Assembly: GCF_000473145.1 (NCBI RefSeq)
Contig: NZ_KI421500.1
Span: forward strand, 3,920,465 to 3,984,464
Length of the DNA: 64,000 nucleotides
From: Leisingera daeponensis DSM 23529
GTDB lineage: Bacteria; Pseudomonadota; Alphaproteobacteria; Rhodobacterales; Rhodobacteraceae
Direction of reading: 5' to 3'
Shown here: one piece after another, positions 7,997 to 17,401 of the stretch
Position numbering within the stretch: the first letter of the stretch is position 1
How the letters are laid out: every line of letters starts with the position of its first letter
Notes under the pieces: generated by a model
What the model was told of the DNA's origin: nothing
Seen by the model: the letters and a program-made list of their open reading frames with translations, nothing else
Databases searched by the model: none
Made by a program: the position numbers and the translations under genes

Positions 7997-8404
7997 ATGT
8001 ACAAGAATATCCTTGTCCCGATTGCCCCGGACCACAGCGCCGATACCGCTGCTGCGATGGAGGCCGCCCGGCTGCTGGCGGGCAGCGATGGCAGCATCAC
8101 CGCGCTGACCGTGGCCGAAGCCATTCCCGGCTATGTGGTGCAGCAGCTGCCGGAGGGTCTGCTGGAACATACCCATGACGAGATGCTGGCGTCGCTCAAG
8201 GCCGATCTGGGCGGGGTGAAAGACGTCAAGGCGGTGGTTGTCACCGGCCATGCCGGACGCGCGATTACCGATTACGCCGACCAGCATGGCGCCGATTGCA
8301 TCGTCATCGCGTCGCACCGGCCCGGGCTGCAGGATTACTTCCTGGGATCGACGGCGGCGCGGGTGGTGCGCCACGCCGCCTGCACCGTGGTTGTGATCCG
8401 CTAG
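7997..8404 (+). CDS. Universal stress protein, single-domain
   Basis: A 135-residue UspA-fold protein beginning MYKNILVPIAPDHS. The C-terminal segment VIASHRPGLQDYFLGSTAARVVRHAACTVVVIR keeps the GS of the ATP-binding loop, so nucleotide binding is likely. A Shine-Dalgarno AAGGAGG at 7984-7990 fixes the ATG at 7997. Its end overlaps the end of the convergent ABC-2 permease gene by 4 bases. Cytoplasmic; FNR-type promoter upstream. Confidence 0.9.
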   Translation: MYKNILVPIAPDHSADTAAAMEAARLLAGSDGSITALTVAEAIPGYVVQQLPEGLLEHTHDEMLASLKADLGGVKDVKAVVVTGHAGRAITDYADQHGADCIVIASHRPGLQDYFLGSTAARVVRHAACTVVVIR

Positions 8405-9525
8405 CTGTCCTGCGCCACCGAGCGGCGGAACAGCAAGAGGCTGGTGGCCAGCAGCGCCGCGCCCAGCAGCGCCATCCACAGGAATTCCGGCCAGACGGTT
8501 TCAAAGCCTGCGCCCTTGAACACGATGGCCTGGCTGGCGGACATGTAATGGCGCGACGGCAGGAGCGTGGTGGCGGCCTGCAGCCAGCCGGGCTGGCTTT
8601 CGACCGGGGTTTCGCCGCCCGACAGCATCAGCATCGGCAGGATCGTCAGCATCACCAGCAGCGCAAACTGCGCCATGGAGCGCGCGACCGTCGCCAGAAA
8701 CACCCCCAGCGCGGTGGCGGTGAACAGAAACAGCGCCGTGCCGCAGAGGAACAGGATCTTGGACCCGGCGATGCTGATGCCCAGAAAACCCTGCATCACA
8801 AACGCCAGCGACAGCGCGGCCGCAACCAGCACCACCGCGGCGTTGGCCCAGATCTTGGCCACCGCGATGTCAAACGGCGACAGCGGCATCGCCAGCAGAT
8901 GCTCGATGGTGCCGTGCTCGCGCTCGCGGATCATCGCGGCACCGGTCAGGATCGTGGTCAGCCACATGATCTGGCCGATCAGCGCGTTGATGCCGGAAAA
9001 GCGCACGGTGTCGCGGTTCGGGTTGAAGGCGCTGCGGATGATGATGCCCAGGGTCTGCGGCGCGGCCAGATCGGCGCCGATGGCAAAGCGGCGGATTTCG
9101 GTGCTGAGAATGCTGGTGATGTAATGCACGCCGATGCCCGCCTGCTCCATCGCGGTGGCGTCGATCAGCACCTGGATTTCCGGCACCCGGGCGGCGCGCA
9201 GGTCCTTTTCAAAGCCGGGCGGCACCGCCACCACGAACAGGAAGTCGCCCGCATCCATCCGCGCGGCGCCGGTGCCGGGGGCGATCTGCACCACCGGCTG
9301 GAATTCCGGCGGAAAGAACGCCTCCGCCAGTTTGCGCGACAGGGGCGAGTTGTCCTCGTCCGCGAAGGCAATCGAGGCGTTGTTGACCGAGGTGGCCACG
9401 CCCGTCGCCTCCAGCACCGGCGACAGGCTGAAGGACCAGACCAGAAGCGCCATCATGACCCAGTCGCGGCGCAGGCTCATCATCTCCTTGAGGCCGAGCC
9501 AGAATATCCGGGACAGCCGCTGCAT
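8401..9525 (-). CDS. ABC-2 type transporter permease (YhhJ-like)
   Basis: The 374-residue protein has one N-terminal membrane segment (about 20-45), a large extracytoplasmic domain (about 45-175) and five or more C-terminal hydrophobic segments with the ABC-2 signature region MIREREHGTIEHLLAMPLSPFDIAVAKIWAN. It forms the last gene of a HlyD/ABC/ABC-2 operon and directly abuts the upstream fused ABC gene. In E. coli the YhiI-RbbA-YhhJ set has the same order. Substrate is unknown; export of a hydrophobic compound or envelope component is the family expectation. Confidence 0.85.
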   Translation of the reverse strand: MQRLSRIFWLGLKEMMSLRRDWVMMALLVWSFSLSPVLEATGVATSVNNASIAFADEDNSPLSRKLAEAFFPPEFQPVVQIAPGTGAARMDAGDFLFVVAVPPGFEKDLRAARVPEIQVLIDATAMEQAGIGVHYITSILSTEIRRFAIGADLAAPQTLGIIIRSAFNPNRDTVRFSGINALIGQIMWLTTILTGAAMIREREHGTIEHLLAMPLSPFDIAVAKIWANAAVVLVAAALSLAFVMQGFLGISIAGSKILFLCGTALFLFTATALGVFLATVARSMAQFALLVMLTILPMLMLSGGETPVESQPGWLQAATTLLPSRHYMSASQAIVFKGAGFETVWPEFLWMALLGAALLATSLLLFRRSVAQDS

Positions 9526-12222
9526 CTACTTCTCCTGCGCGCGCAGCGACAGCGCGGCCAGCAGGGTGAACACCGGGCCGAAGCAGGCCAGCGCCAGAAT
9601 GTCGGGCAGCAGCGCCTCCCAGCCCAGCCCCTTGGTGAAGGCGCCCACGTTCAGATGCAGGAAATAGGAGGACGGCCACAGCGAGCCGATGGTCTGGGCG
9701 CCGCCCTCCAGCGTCGAGACCGGCTGCAGCAGGCCGGAGAACTGGATCGTCGGCACAACCGAGGCGATGGCGGTGGCAAAGGTGGCCGCCACCTGGCTGG
9801 AGGTCATGGTGGCGATCAGCATCCCGTAGGAGGTGGCGGCCCAGACATAAAGCAGCGCGCCAAGGGCCAAGGGCAGCGGGTCGCCCTTGAGCGGCACCCC
9901 GAAGACCACGATGGTCATCGCCGCCAGCAGCAGGAAGTTGGCATAGGCGATCACGATATAGGGGATCTGCTTGCCGATCAGGAATTCGAGCCGGGTGGTG
10001 GGCGTGACGTAGAAATTGACGACCGAGCCCAGCTCCTTTTCCCGCGCGACACTGACCGCCATCAGCACCGCGGGCAGCATGATCAGCAGGATCGCGGGCA
10101 TCGCAGGCGCCATGGCGGCGATGCTCTCAAAGCTCTGGTTGTAGCGGAACCGCGGCTCTATCCGGGCGATTTCGGGCTGGCGGACACCGCTGGCGGCGGC
10201 CTGAGCGCTCAGGAAGGACTGATGCAGCCCGGCGGCGTAGCCCTCGACCGTTTCGCCCTTGAAGGGGATGGCGCCATCGACGATCGCCAACACCTCCGCC
10301 GGTTCACCGGCGCGCAGCTTGCGCCCGAAATCGGGCGGCAGCTCAACCACCAGCGACACCTCGCCCGAGACCAGCCGGCTGCGGCCCTCGGCGGCGCTGG
10401 CCAGCGGCGGGGTGGGGCGGAAGTAGCGGGAGCCGGAGATTTCCGCCAGGTAGGCGCGGCTTTCGGGGCTTTGCGACAGGTCGAGCGCGGCATAGTCCAG
10501 CTCGTCGATGTCCAGCGAAATGCCGAAGCAGAACACCAGCATCAGGATCACCGAGCCGAGGAAGGCAAAGGCCAGGCGCACATGGTCGCGCAGCACCTCC
10601 ACCGTTTCGCGCCGCGCATAGGCCAGGGCGCGCCCGAGGCCGCCGCCCGTGCTGGCGCGGGCGGCCTGCACGCCGGTCACCGGCGCGGCGACCGGGGCAG
10701 GGGGATCGGCGGCCTTGAGGATGGAAATAAACGCCTCCTCCAGGCTGTCTGCCGCCTCGGCGGCCATCAGGTCTTCGGGGGTGCCTTCGGCCAGAACCTT
10801 GCCCGCATGCATGAAGGACACCCGGTCGCAGCGTTCCGCCTCGCCCATGAAGTGGGTGGAGACGAAGATCGTCACGCCCTCGTTGCGCGACAGCTCAACC
10901 AGCAATGCCCAGAACATGTCGCGCGCCTCCGGATCGACGCCGGAGGTCGGCTCGTCCAGGATCAGCACCCGCGGGCGGTGGATCACCGCAACCGCCAGCG
11001 ACAGTCGCTGCTTGATGCCCAGCGGCAGGGCGGCGGCGAGGGTGGTGCTGTGCGCCGCAAGGCCAAAGCGCCGGGTCAGTTCCGCAACCCGCGCCTCGCG
11101 GTCTTTGATCCCGAAAATGCGGGCGTGAAGCTGCAGGTTCTGCTGCACGCTCAACTCGCCATAGAGCGAAAACGCCTGGCTCATATAGCCGATCTCGCGG
11201 CGCAGCGCGCGGTTGCGGGCGTCAACCGGCTTGCCGAACAGCTGCGCTGTGCCGGAGCTGATCGGCAAAAGGCCGGTCAGCATCTTCATGGTGGTCGACT
11301 TGCCGCAGCCGTTGGAGCCCAGAAAGCCGAAGATCTCGCCCCGCCCGATGGTGAAATCGACGCTGTCCACCGCGACGAAATCGCCGAAGCGCCGGGTCAG
11401 CCCGCGGGCGGTGATCACCGGCTCGGGACTGACCCGGTGCGCGGGCGCTGCGACCTCGATCGCCAGCGGCTCCCCATGCGCCCGCAACTGCCGGTAGGCG
11501 GTTTCCAGGTCGGGCGCGGCGCCTCTCAGCGCCTCCGGCGGGCCCTGGAACAGCACCCGCCCCGCGTCCATGGCGACGATCCAGTCGAAACTCTGCGCCT
11601 CCTCCATGTAGGCGGTCGAAACCAGCACCGAGAGGCCGGGGCTTTGGTTGCGGATGGCGCTGACCAGCGCCCAGAACTGGCGGCGCGACAGCGGATCGAC
11701 GCCGGTGGTCGGCTCATCCAGCACCAGCAGCTTGGGGTCGTGGATCAGGGCGCAGCACAGGCCCAGCTTCTGTTTCATGCCGCCAGACAGCCTGCCCATC
11801 AGCCGGTCCGCGAAAGGCGCCAGCCCGGTGGCTGAGAGCAGCGCCGCAATGCGGATCTCGCGTTCTTCCTCGCCCTGGCCGAAGAGGCGCGAGAAAAACT
11901 CCAGGTTCTCCCGCACCGACAGTTCCGGGTAGAGGTTGCGGCCCAGCCCCTGCGGCATGAAGGCAATGGCGGAGCAGACCCGGCGCCGGTGGGCGGCGTT
12001 GCCGATCGGGCCGCCCAGCACGTCTATCGACCCGGACTGCAGTTTCTTGGCGCCGGTGATCAGGCCCAGAAGGGTGGACTTGCCAACCCCGTCGGGGCCG
12101 ATGAACCCCACCAGCCGGCCCGGCGGCAGATCCAGCGTGACCGTGTCCAGGGCGGTCAGCTTGCGGTAGCGGTGGCTCACCTGCGCGATGCGGATGCCGG
12201 GAGGGCCTGCCGCGGCGGTCAT
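9526..12222 (-). CDS. Fused ABC-ATPase/ATPase/permease (RbbA-like)
   Basis: The 898-residue protein contains two ATPase domains and a permease. ATPase 1 has Walker A GPDGVGKSTLLGL (about 41), signature LSGGMKQKL and LDEPTTGVDP. ATPase 2 has Walker A GSNGCGKSTTMKML (about 300) and LDEPTSGVDP, but its signature is degenerate (LPLGIKQRL for LSGGxxQR), so one composite ATP site may be weak. The ABC-2 permease domain spans about 560-898. The arrangement matches RbbA of E. coli, a membrane ATPase once described as ribosome-associated. The gene overlaps the HlyD gene by 4 bases. Expected in the inner membrane as the engine of the exporter. Confidence 0.87.
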   Translation of the reverse strand: MTAAAGPPGIRIAQVSHRYRKLTALDTVTLDLPPGRLVGFIGPDGVGKSTLLGLITGAKKLQSGSIDVLGGPIGNAAHRRRVCSAIAFMPQGLGRNLYPELSVRENLEFFSRLFGQGEEEREIRIAALLSATGLAPFADRLMGRLSGGMKQKLGLCCALIHDPKLLVLDEPTTGVDPLSRRQFWALVSAIRNQSPGLSVLVSTAYMEEAQSFDWIVAMDAGRVLFQGPPEALRGAAPDLETAYRQLRAHGEPLAIEVAAPAHRVSPEPVITARGLTRRFGDFVAVDSVDFTIGRGEIFGFLGSNGCGKSTTMKMLTGLLPISSGTAQLFGKPVDARNRALRREIGYMSQAFSLYGELSVQQNLQLHARIFGIKDREARVAELTRRFGLAAHSTTLAAALPLGIKQRLSLAVAVIHRPRVLILDEPTSGVDPEARDMFWALLVELSRNEGVTIFVSTHFMGEAERCDRVSFMHAGKVLAEGTPEDLMAAEAADSLEEAFISILKAADPPAPVAAPVTGVQAARASTGGGLGRALAYARRETVEVLRDHVRLAFAFLGSVILMLVFCFGISLDIDELDYAALDLSQSPESRAYLAEISGSRYFRPTPPLASAAEGRSRLVSGEVSLVVELPPDFGRKLRAGEPAEVLAIVDGAIPFKGETVEGYAAGLHQSFLSAQAAASGVRQPEIARIEPRFRYNQSFESIAAMAPAMPAILLIMLPAVLMAVSVAREKELGSVVNFYVTPTTRLEFLIGKQIPYIVIAYANFLLLAAMTIVVFGVPLKGDPLPLALGALLYVWAATSYGMLIATMTSSQVAATFATAIASVVPTIQFSGLLQPVSTLEGGAQTIGSLWPSSYFLHLNVGAFTKGLGWEALLPDILALACFGPVFTLLAALSLRAQEK

Positions 12223-13214
12223 TCGAACAGCTCAGGCGGGATGCGCCGGTCCAGCGCTTCGGGCCAGGGCTGGTCCGGGTCCAGCCGGATCACCGCCACG
12301 CCGCGCAGGCCGGTCTTCACATGCTCGATCCGCGCCGCCACCAGATCCTGCGGGATGCGCACGCGGACGCGGAACACAAGCTGCTCGCGCTCGCTCAGGG
12401 TTTCGACCTGCTTGGGGGTGAACTGGGCCTCGGGCGAGACAAAGGTGACGGTTGCCGGAATGGCGTAATCGGGCAGCGCATCCAGCACGATGCGGGCCTC
12501 GGCGCCGATCGGCAGAAGCCCGGCCTCGCGGGCGGGCAGGAACACCTCCATATAGATGTTCTCAAGGCTCAAGAGCGTCAGGATCGGCCCGCCGGCGCCC
12601 ACCACCTCGCCCGGCTCCGCCAGCCGGTACAGGACCCGGCCCGGCATCGGCGCGGTCAGGGTGCTGTCCTCGATCTGCGCCGCGATCCGGCGCACCTCGG
12701 CCTCCGCCGCGGCGATCCCGGCGTCGGCGGTGGCGACCCGCGCCCGCGCCGCGCCCAGCACCGCTTCGGCCACCGAATGGGCGGTGTCGCGCTCCTCAAA
12801 GACAGTCTCAGAGATGTTGTGCCCGGCCAAGAGCGCGGTGGCGCGCTCCAGCTCATGCTCGGCGCGGCGGTGCTCACTCTGGCGCTGCACCACCAGCGCC
12901 TCCGCCTCGGCCTTGGTCTGGCGCGCCAGCGCGGCTTCGGCCCTGGCCCGGTCATGCGCCGCCGACAGCTCATCGGTGTCCATCACCACCAGAACGTCGC
13001 CCGCCGCAACCAGGCTGCCCTCTGCCGCCATGACCCGCGCCACCCGGCCGGCCCTGGCGGGGGCGATCTCCACCTGTTCGGCCTCGATCCGGCCATTGCC
13101 CTGCACAAAGCCGCCCGGCAGCTCCGCGCCATTTCCGGAAACGTAAAAATACATTGCGGCGCCCGCCAGCAGCACAGCTGCCGCGGCAAATACCGCGCCT
13201 GTCTTCTTTTGCAT
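12219..13214 (-). CDS. HlyD-family membrane-fusion protein
   Basis: The 331-residue periplasmic adaptor is anchored by an N-terminal hydrophobic segment (about 6-24). It has split biotinyl/lipoyl-like halves (GRVARVMAAEGSLVAAGDVLVVMDTDEL and APMPGRVLYRLAEPGEVVGAGGPILTL) flanking a long coiled coil (about 80-190), then a beta-barrel region. I choose the ATG at 13214 instead of the in-frame TTG six bases upstream. It is the first gene of the exporter operon and has its own FNR-type promoter. Confidence 0.87.
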   Translation of the reverse strand: MQKKTGAVFAAAAVLLAGAAMYFYVSGNGAELPGGFVQGNGRIEAEQVEIAPARAGRVARVMAAEGSLVAAGDVLVVMDTDELSAAHDRARAEAALARQTKAEAEALVVQRQSEHRRAEHELERATALLAGHNISETVFEERDTAHSVAEAVLGAARARVATADAGIAAAEAEVRRIAAQIEDSTLTAPMPGRVLYRLAEPGEVVGAGGPILTLLSLENIYMEVFLPAREAGLLPIGAEARIVLDALPDYAIPATVTFVSPEAQFTPKQVETLSEREQLVFRVRVRIPQDLVAARIEHVKTGLRGVAVIRLDPDQPWPEALDRRIPPELFE

Positions 13215-13247
13215 CGCCAAGCGCCCGGTCCTTCACACCATCCGCCA

Positions 13248-13289
13248 AGCTTAGGCCGATCCCCGGCGGGATGACTTGTTCTGGATCAA
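13248..13289 (-). promoter_or_regulatory. FNR-type box and -10 for the HlyD/ABC exporter operon
   Basis: The plus strand reads TTGT-TCTGGA-TCAA at 13276-13289. On the minus strand TAAGCT (13253-13248) starts 29.5 bases from the box centre. It lies back to back with the sulfite dehydrogenase box 36 bases away. Confidence 0.6.
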
Positions 13290-13325
13290 GCCCCCTCAAG
13301 CGCGGCACCGCACGCGGGCCGCCCC

Positions 13326-13367
13326 TTAACCGCAGTCAATGCGCCTGCGCCAGGCGCGTGGTCAAAT
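13326..13367 (+). promoter_or_regulatory. FNR-type box and -10 for the sulfite dehydrogenase operon
   Basis: TTAA-CCGCAG-TCAA is at 13326-13339 and TCAAAT at 13362-13367, again 29.5 bases from centre to -10. The start codon of the molybdoenzyme is at 13463. Confidence 0.55.
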
Positions 13368-13462
13368 GGCCGCATCAGCTTCCAGCGGAGGCCGGTCCGG
13401 CCGGCAGGTCCGCAAGCCACGGCCCGGCACCGGTGGGGCCTGCAAGCAAAGGGAATGGCAAC

Positions 13463-14731
13463 ATGGCTTCGAAGGACAATTCGAACGGCAAGGCGGCCCC
13501 CGCAGCCGCGCAGGCAAAGGCCGAACCCGGCCCCGGCCGCCGCCGGTTCCTGAAAACCGCGGGGCTTGCGGGCCTCGGCGCCGCAGCGGGGCTGGCGGTT
13601 CCGTTTCACCGGAACCTGCCGCAGGGGTTCTTTCCCGCCGCGATGGCCAGCGAAAACGGCCTGGCGGGCAAGGAGGGGCTGACGCTGCTGAACGACCGGC
13701 CGCTGAATGCCGAAACCCCGCCGGAGCTGCTGGATGATCCGGTCACCCCGACGGCGCGGCACTTCATCCGCAACAACGGGCTGGCCCCCGACGACACCAG
13801 CGCGGAGGGCTGGACACTGACGGTCGACGGCTTCGCCGACAGCCCGCTGGAGCTGTCCATAGCCGATCTCAGGGACCGGTTCGAGGTGGTCACCCTGGCG
13901 CTGGCGCTGGAATGCGGCGGCAACGGGCGCGCCTTCTTCGATCCGCCCGCCAGCGGCAACCAGTGGACCTATGGCGCGGTGGCCTGCTCGGAATGGACCG
14001 GGGTGCGGCTGCGCGATGTGCTGCAGGCGGCGGGGGTGCAGGACAACGTGGTCTATACCGCGCATTACGGCGCCGACACCCATCTGTCGGGCGATCCGGA
14101 CAAGCTGCCGATCTCGCGCGGGCTGCCGATCGCCAAGGCGCTGACGGACACCGTGCTGATCGCCTTCCAGATGAACGGCGCCGATCTGCACCCGATGAAC
14201 GGCGCGCCGCTGCGGCTGGTGGTGCCGGGCTGGCCCGGCTCCTGCTCGCAGAAATGGCTGACCCGGATCGAGCTGCGCGACCAGGTGCATGACGGGCCGA
14301 AGATGACCGGCACCTCCTACCGCGTGCCCGCCTATCCGGTCGCGCCCGGCGACGACGTGCCCGAGGAGGATTTCCGCATCATCGAGCGGATGCCGGTGAA
14401 ATCGCTGATCACCTTCCCTGCCAATGGCGCCGCGTCCGGGATGGAAACGGAGGTGCGCGGCCACGCCTGGTCCGGCGACCGCACGGTGGAGAGGCTGGAT
14501 ATCTCCTATGACTTCGGGGCCAGCTGGCAGGCGGCGGAACTCGACCCGCCCGTCAACGATGGCGCCTGGCAGAACTGGCGCGCAACGGTGCGCTTCCCGG
14601 TGGCCGGCTATTACGAGATCTGGGCCCGCGCCACCGACAGCGAGGGGGAGATGCAGCGGTTCGCCATCGACTGGAATCCCAAGGGGTATCTGAACAACCG
14701 GATGCACCGCGTCGGCCTGCGGGCCGGCTGA
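13463..14731 (+). CDS. sorA: Sulfite dehydrogenase-like molybdopterin subunit (SorA/SoxC type)
   Basis: The 422-residue periplasmic molybdenum enzyme has a twin-arginine signal (RRRFLKTAG at 26-34, then a hydrophobic stretch). The oxidoreductase-molybdopterin domain carries the molybdenum-ligand cysteine in LALECGGNGRAFF near residue 150, and the Mo-cofactor dimerisation domain is C-terminal (VKSLITFPANG onward). It probably oxidises sulfite to sulfate and passes electrons to the cytochrome encoded next. The start is the ATG at 13463; the upstream frame is promoter. Its TGA overlaps the next ATG (TGATG), so the two are coupled. SoxC is the main alternative, but no other sox genes are present. 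Confidence 0.83.
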   Translation: MASKDNSNGKAAPAAAQAKAEPGPGRRRFLKTAGLAGLGAAAGLAVPFHRNLPQGFFPAAMASENGLAGKEGLTLLNDRPLNAETPPELLDDPVTPTARHFIRNNGLAPDDTSAEGWTLTVDGFADSPLELSIADLRDRFEVVTLALALECGGNGRAFFDPPASGNQWTYGAVACSEWTGVRLRDVLQAAGVQDNVVYTAHYGADTHLSGDPDKLPISRGLPIAKALTDTVLIAFQMNGADLHPMNGAPLRLVVPGWPGSCSQKWLTRIELRDQVHDGPKMTGTSYRVPAYPVAPGDDVPEEDFRIIERMPVKSLITFPANGAASGMETEVRGHAWSGDRTVERLDISYDFGASWQAAELDPPVNDGAWQNWRATVRFPVAGYYEIWARATDSEGEMQRFAIDWNPKGYLNNRMHRVGLRAG

Positions 14732-15084
14732 TGCCGGGGCAGGGCGCATCCCGCACCGCCGCCCGCCCGGCACGCCTGCGGCTGGCTGCCTGGGCCGCCG
14801 CAGGCTGCGCGCTGGCGGCGGTGCCGGGCACCGCGGACGAGGCGGAATTCGGCCAGCTGGTCGCGGAGGAGGGGGCAGAGGAGACCTTTTACGCCTGCAC
14901 CGCCTGCCATTCCGAGATGATCATCGCCCAGCAGGGCAAGACCCGCGCGGGCTGGGCGGATCTGCTGGACTGGATGGTCGAGGAGCAGGGCATGGCCGAA
15001 CTGGACCCTGCCGAGCGCGACGTCATCCTCGATTACCTCGCCGCGCATTACAACACGGACCGGCCGAACTTTCCGCGCCGGTAA
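14731..15084 (+). CDS. Small c-type cytochrome, partner of the sulfite dehydrogenase
   Basis: A 117-residue protein with a basic start, a hydrophobic signal stretch (about 16-31) and a single haem-attachment site CTACH at 56-60. Met ligand candidates are MAEL or MIIA downstream. It resembles SorB-like monohaem cytochromes that take electrons from SorA. The start overlaps the sorA stop. It is followed 28 bases later by a Usp gene, so it sits in the four-gene operon sorA-cytochrome-usp-beta-CASP. Confidence 0.82.
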   Translation: MPGQGASRTAARPARLRLAAWAAAGCALAAVPGTADEAEFGQLVAEEGAEETFYACTACHSEMIIAQQGKTRAGWADLLDWMVEEQGMAELDPAERDVILDYLAAHYNTDRPNFPRR

Positions 15085-15112
15085 GACACCTATCACAGCA
15101 AGGAGTAATCCG

Positions 15113-15943
15113 ATGACGATCAAGTCCCTGGCGGTTGCGCTGTTTTCGGCTGAAGACGCGCAGCAGCTCATGCCCTTTGCCGCGGATATGGCCAGCCGCA
15201 GCGGCGCCCATCTGACCGGCGTGATGCCCCTTGAAGCACAGGTGCCCTTTGCCGGAACCGAGGGCGGCCTGGTCAGCTATGGCGCGGCCTATGTGCCCGA
15301 ATGGCAGCAGGCCGAGGCGGACGCTGCCGCCGATACCTTTGAAGCGGCGGCGGCGGGGCGCGATTTTCCCTATGATCTGCGGCAGCAGCCGCTGGGCAGC
15401 CAGAGCGCCGAGGAGTTCCTGCTCGACAACGTGGCCGCCGCGGATCTGGTGATCGCGGCGCAATGCCCGCCGCAGCGCGCCAGGTACAGCCAGCGCCAGC
15501 TGCAGGAGCAGCTGATCCGCCGCTCGGGCCGCCCGGTGCTGGTCCTGCCCCAAGGCTGGACCCCGGCCCCCGTCGGCGCGCATATCCTGATCGGCTGGAG
15601 CAACACCCGCGAAGCCGTGCGCGCCGCCCATGACGCCCGCGCCCTGGCGCAGCCGGGGGCTGCCCTGTCCATCCTTCACGTCGGCGACGGCAGCGACGGG
15701 CTGACCTGCCGCGAGGACATGGCGGCCGCCTTTGACCGGCACGGCCACCCGGTGACGCTGATCAACCGCGAACGCACCGCGCAGGACACCGGGACCATGC
15801 TGCTGAAGGTGGCGGTGGAATGCGGCGCCGACATGCTGGCCGCCGGCGCCTTCGGGCATTCCTGGGCCTATGATTTCGTGATCGGCGCCGCCACCCGCGA
15901 GCTCCTGGCCCATGCGAAACTGCCGGTCCTGTTCTCCAGGTAA
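15113..15943 (+). CDS. Universal stress protein, tandem two-domain type
   Basis: The 276-residue protein starts MTIKSLAVALFSAEDAQQL and has two Usp-like halves; the second begins HILIGWSNTREAVRAAHDA and ends AGAFGHSWAYDFVIGAATRELLAHAKLPVLFSR. The ATP-loop GS is replaced (GAAT), so nucleotide binding in that half is uncertain. A Shine-Dalgarno AAGGAG lies just upstream. It is the third gene of the sulfite-dehydrogenase operon and has no box of its own. Confidence 0.85.
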   Translation: MTIKSLAVALFSAEDAQQLMPFAADMASRSGAHLTGVMPLEAQVPFAGTEGGLVSYGAAYVPEWQQAEADAAADTFEAAAAGRDFPYDLRQQPLGSQSAEEFLLDNVAAADLVIAAQCPPQRARYSQRQLQEQLIRRSGRPVLVLPQGWTPAPVGAHILIGWSNTREAVRAAHDARALAQPGAALSILHVGDGSDGLTCREDMAAAFDRHGHPVTLINRERTAQDTGTMLLKVAVECGADMLAAGAFGHSWAYDFVIGAATRELLAHAKLPVLFSR

Positions 15944-15967
15944 GCCACCGCAAGAGGGGAGGCCGCC

Positions 15968-17350
15968 ATGCCGCCGCCAGACAGTGCCAGGCTGCGTTTC
16001 CTCGGGGCCGCGGGAACGGTCACCGGCTCGCGCTACCTGATCGAGGCCGGGCGGCACCGGGTGCTGGTCGATTGCGGGCTGTACCAGGGCTATAAGCAGC
16101 TGAGGCGGCGCAACCGCAAGCCGTTCCCGGTGCGCCCCGGTTCGATCACCGCCATTCTGCTGACCCATGCCCATCTGGATCATTCCGGCTATCTGCCCGC
16201 GCTGATCCGTTCGGGCTGCCAGGCGCCGGTCTATTGCACGCCGCCGACCCGCGACCTGTGCGGGCTGCTGCTGCCCGACAGCGGCCGCCTGCAGGAGGAG
16301 GAGGCCCAGCACGCCCGGCGCAAGGGCTATTCCCGGCACAAGCGGCCCAGCCCGCTGTACACCGAACAGGACGCCCGCGCCGCCCTGCGCCGGTTCAAGA
16401 CGCATCCCTTCGGGGTGCCGCTGGACCTTGGCGGCGGCCTGAGTGCGGAGTTCATCCGCGCGGGCCACCTGCTGGGGGCGGCGCAGATCCGCGTCAGCAT
16501 CGGCGGCAAGACGGTGCATTTCAGCGGCGATCTGGGCCAGGACCGCGACCCGCTGATGCCGCCGCCGGAACCCTTCCCCGGCGCCGATGTTCTGGTCTGC
16601 GAGTCGACCTATGGCGACCGCCTGCACCCCGCCGTCTCCCCCGAGGATGAGCTGGCGGGCATCCTGGCCCCGTTCCTGAAGCAAAAGGGCATCGTGCTGA
16701 TCCCCGCCTTTGCGGTCGGGCGCGCCCAGGGCATCACCTATCATCTGTCGCGCCTGATGGCCGCTGGCCGGATCCCGCGGGTTCCGGTGTTCCTGGACAG
16801 CCCGATGGCGTCGGATGCCACCGATATCTATCTCCGCCACTGCGCCGAGCACCGCATCCCCCGGCAGGACTGCGCCGCCGTCTTCCAGCTGCCGGCCCGG
16901 ACCAATTCGGTGGCCGAGTCCAGAGAGCTGAACACGCTGGAGGGGCCGATGGTCATCCTGTCGGCCAGCGGCATGATCACCGGCGGGCGCATCCTGCATC
17001 ACGTGGTGAACTTCGGCGGCAGCCTGCGCACCATGATCGTGCTGTCGGGCTATCAGGCGGGCGGCACCCGCGGCGCCTCGCTGGCGGCGGGGGAGCGGCG
17101 GCTGCGCATCTTCGGCAAGGACCACGTGATCCGCGCCCGCGTCGCCCAGCTTGAAACATTCTCGGGCCATGCCGACGCCGATGAGCTGCTGCGCTGGATG
17201 GCGGCCGGCCCGGCGCCTGCCATGACCTATCTCACCCATGGCGAAACGGAGGCCGCAGATACGCTCAGGCGGCGCATCTCGCATGAGCTGCACCGCCGCG
17301 CCCGGGTGCCCGAGCATCTGGAAGCGATCCGCATCGGCAACCCGGCATGA
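15968..17350 (+). CDS. Beta-CASP metallo-beta-lactamase family hydrolase
   Basis: The 460-residue protein has the zinc motif LLTHAHLDHSGYLP (HxHxDH about 67-72), further metal ligands in RAGHLLGA and HFSGDLGQD, and the beta-CASP insertion with PAFAVGRAQ and DSPMASDAT. The C-terminal RNA-specificity motif is present (MIVLSGYQAGGTRG, FSGHADADEL, LTHGE). Proteins of this group (YSH1/CPSF73-like) are RNA endo- or exonucleases, so RNA processing under stress is likely. It is the last gene of the sorA operon, 24 bases after usp, with GAGGGGAGG as Shine-Dalgarno. Confidence 0.86.
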   Translation: MPPPDSARLRFLGAAGTVTGSRYLIEAGRHRVLVDCGLYQGYKQLRRRNRKPFPVRPGSITAILLTHAHLDHSGYLPALIRSGCQAPVYCTPPTRDLCGLLLPDSGRLQEEEAQHARRKGYSRHKRPSPLYTEQDARAALRRFKTHPFGVPLDLGGGLSAEFIRAGHLLGAAQIRVSIGGKTVHFSGDLGQDRDPLMPPPEPFPGADVLVCESTYGDRLHPAVSPEDELAGILAPFLKQKGIVLIPAFAVGRAQGITYHLSRLMAAGRIPRVPVFLDSPMASDATDIYLRHCAEHRIPRQDCAAVFQLPARTNSVAESRELNTLEGPMVILSASGMITGGRILHHVVNFGGSLRTMIVLSGYQAGGTRGASLAAGERRLRIFGKDHVIRARVAQLETFSGHADADELLRWMAAGPAPAMTYLTHGETEAADTLRRRISHELHRRARVPEHLEAIRIGNPA

Positions 17351-17401
17351 CCCCGGCGCATGTCTTGCCGGGTGCCGCCCAAGGTGTTGCGCAGGGAGCC
17401 G

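Noticed and set aside
8296..11835. A 1179-codon open frame on the plus strand
   Set aside because: It lies opposite the ABC exporter genes and encodes a His/Gln/Arg-rich string with no recognisable domain. The minus-strand ORFs have Walker motifs and membrane segments.
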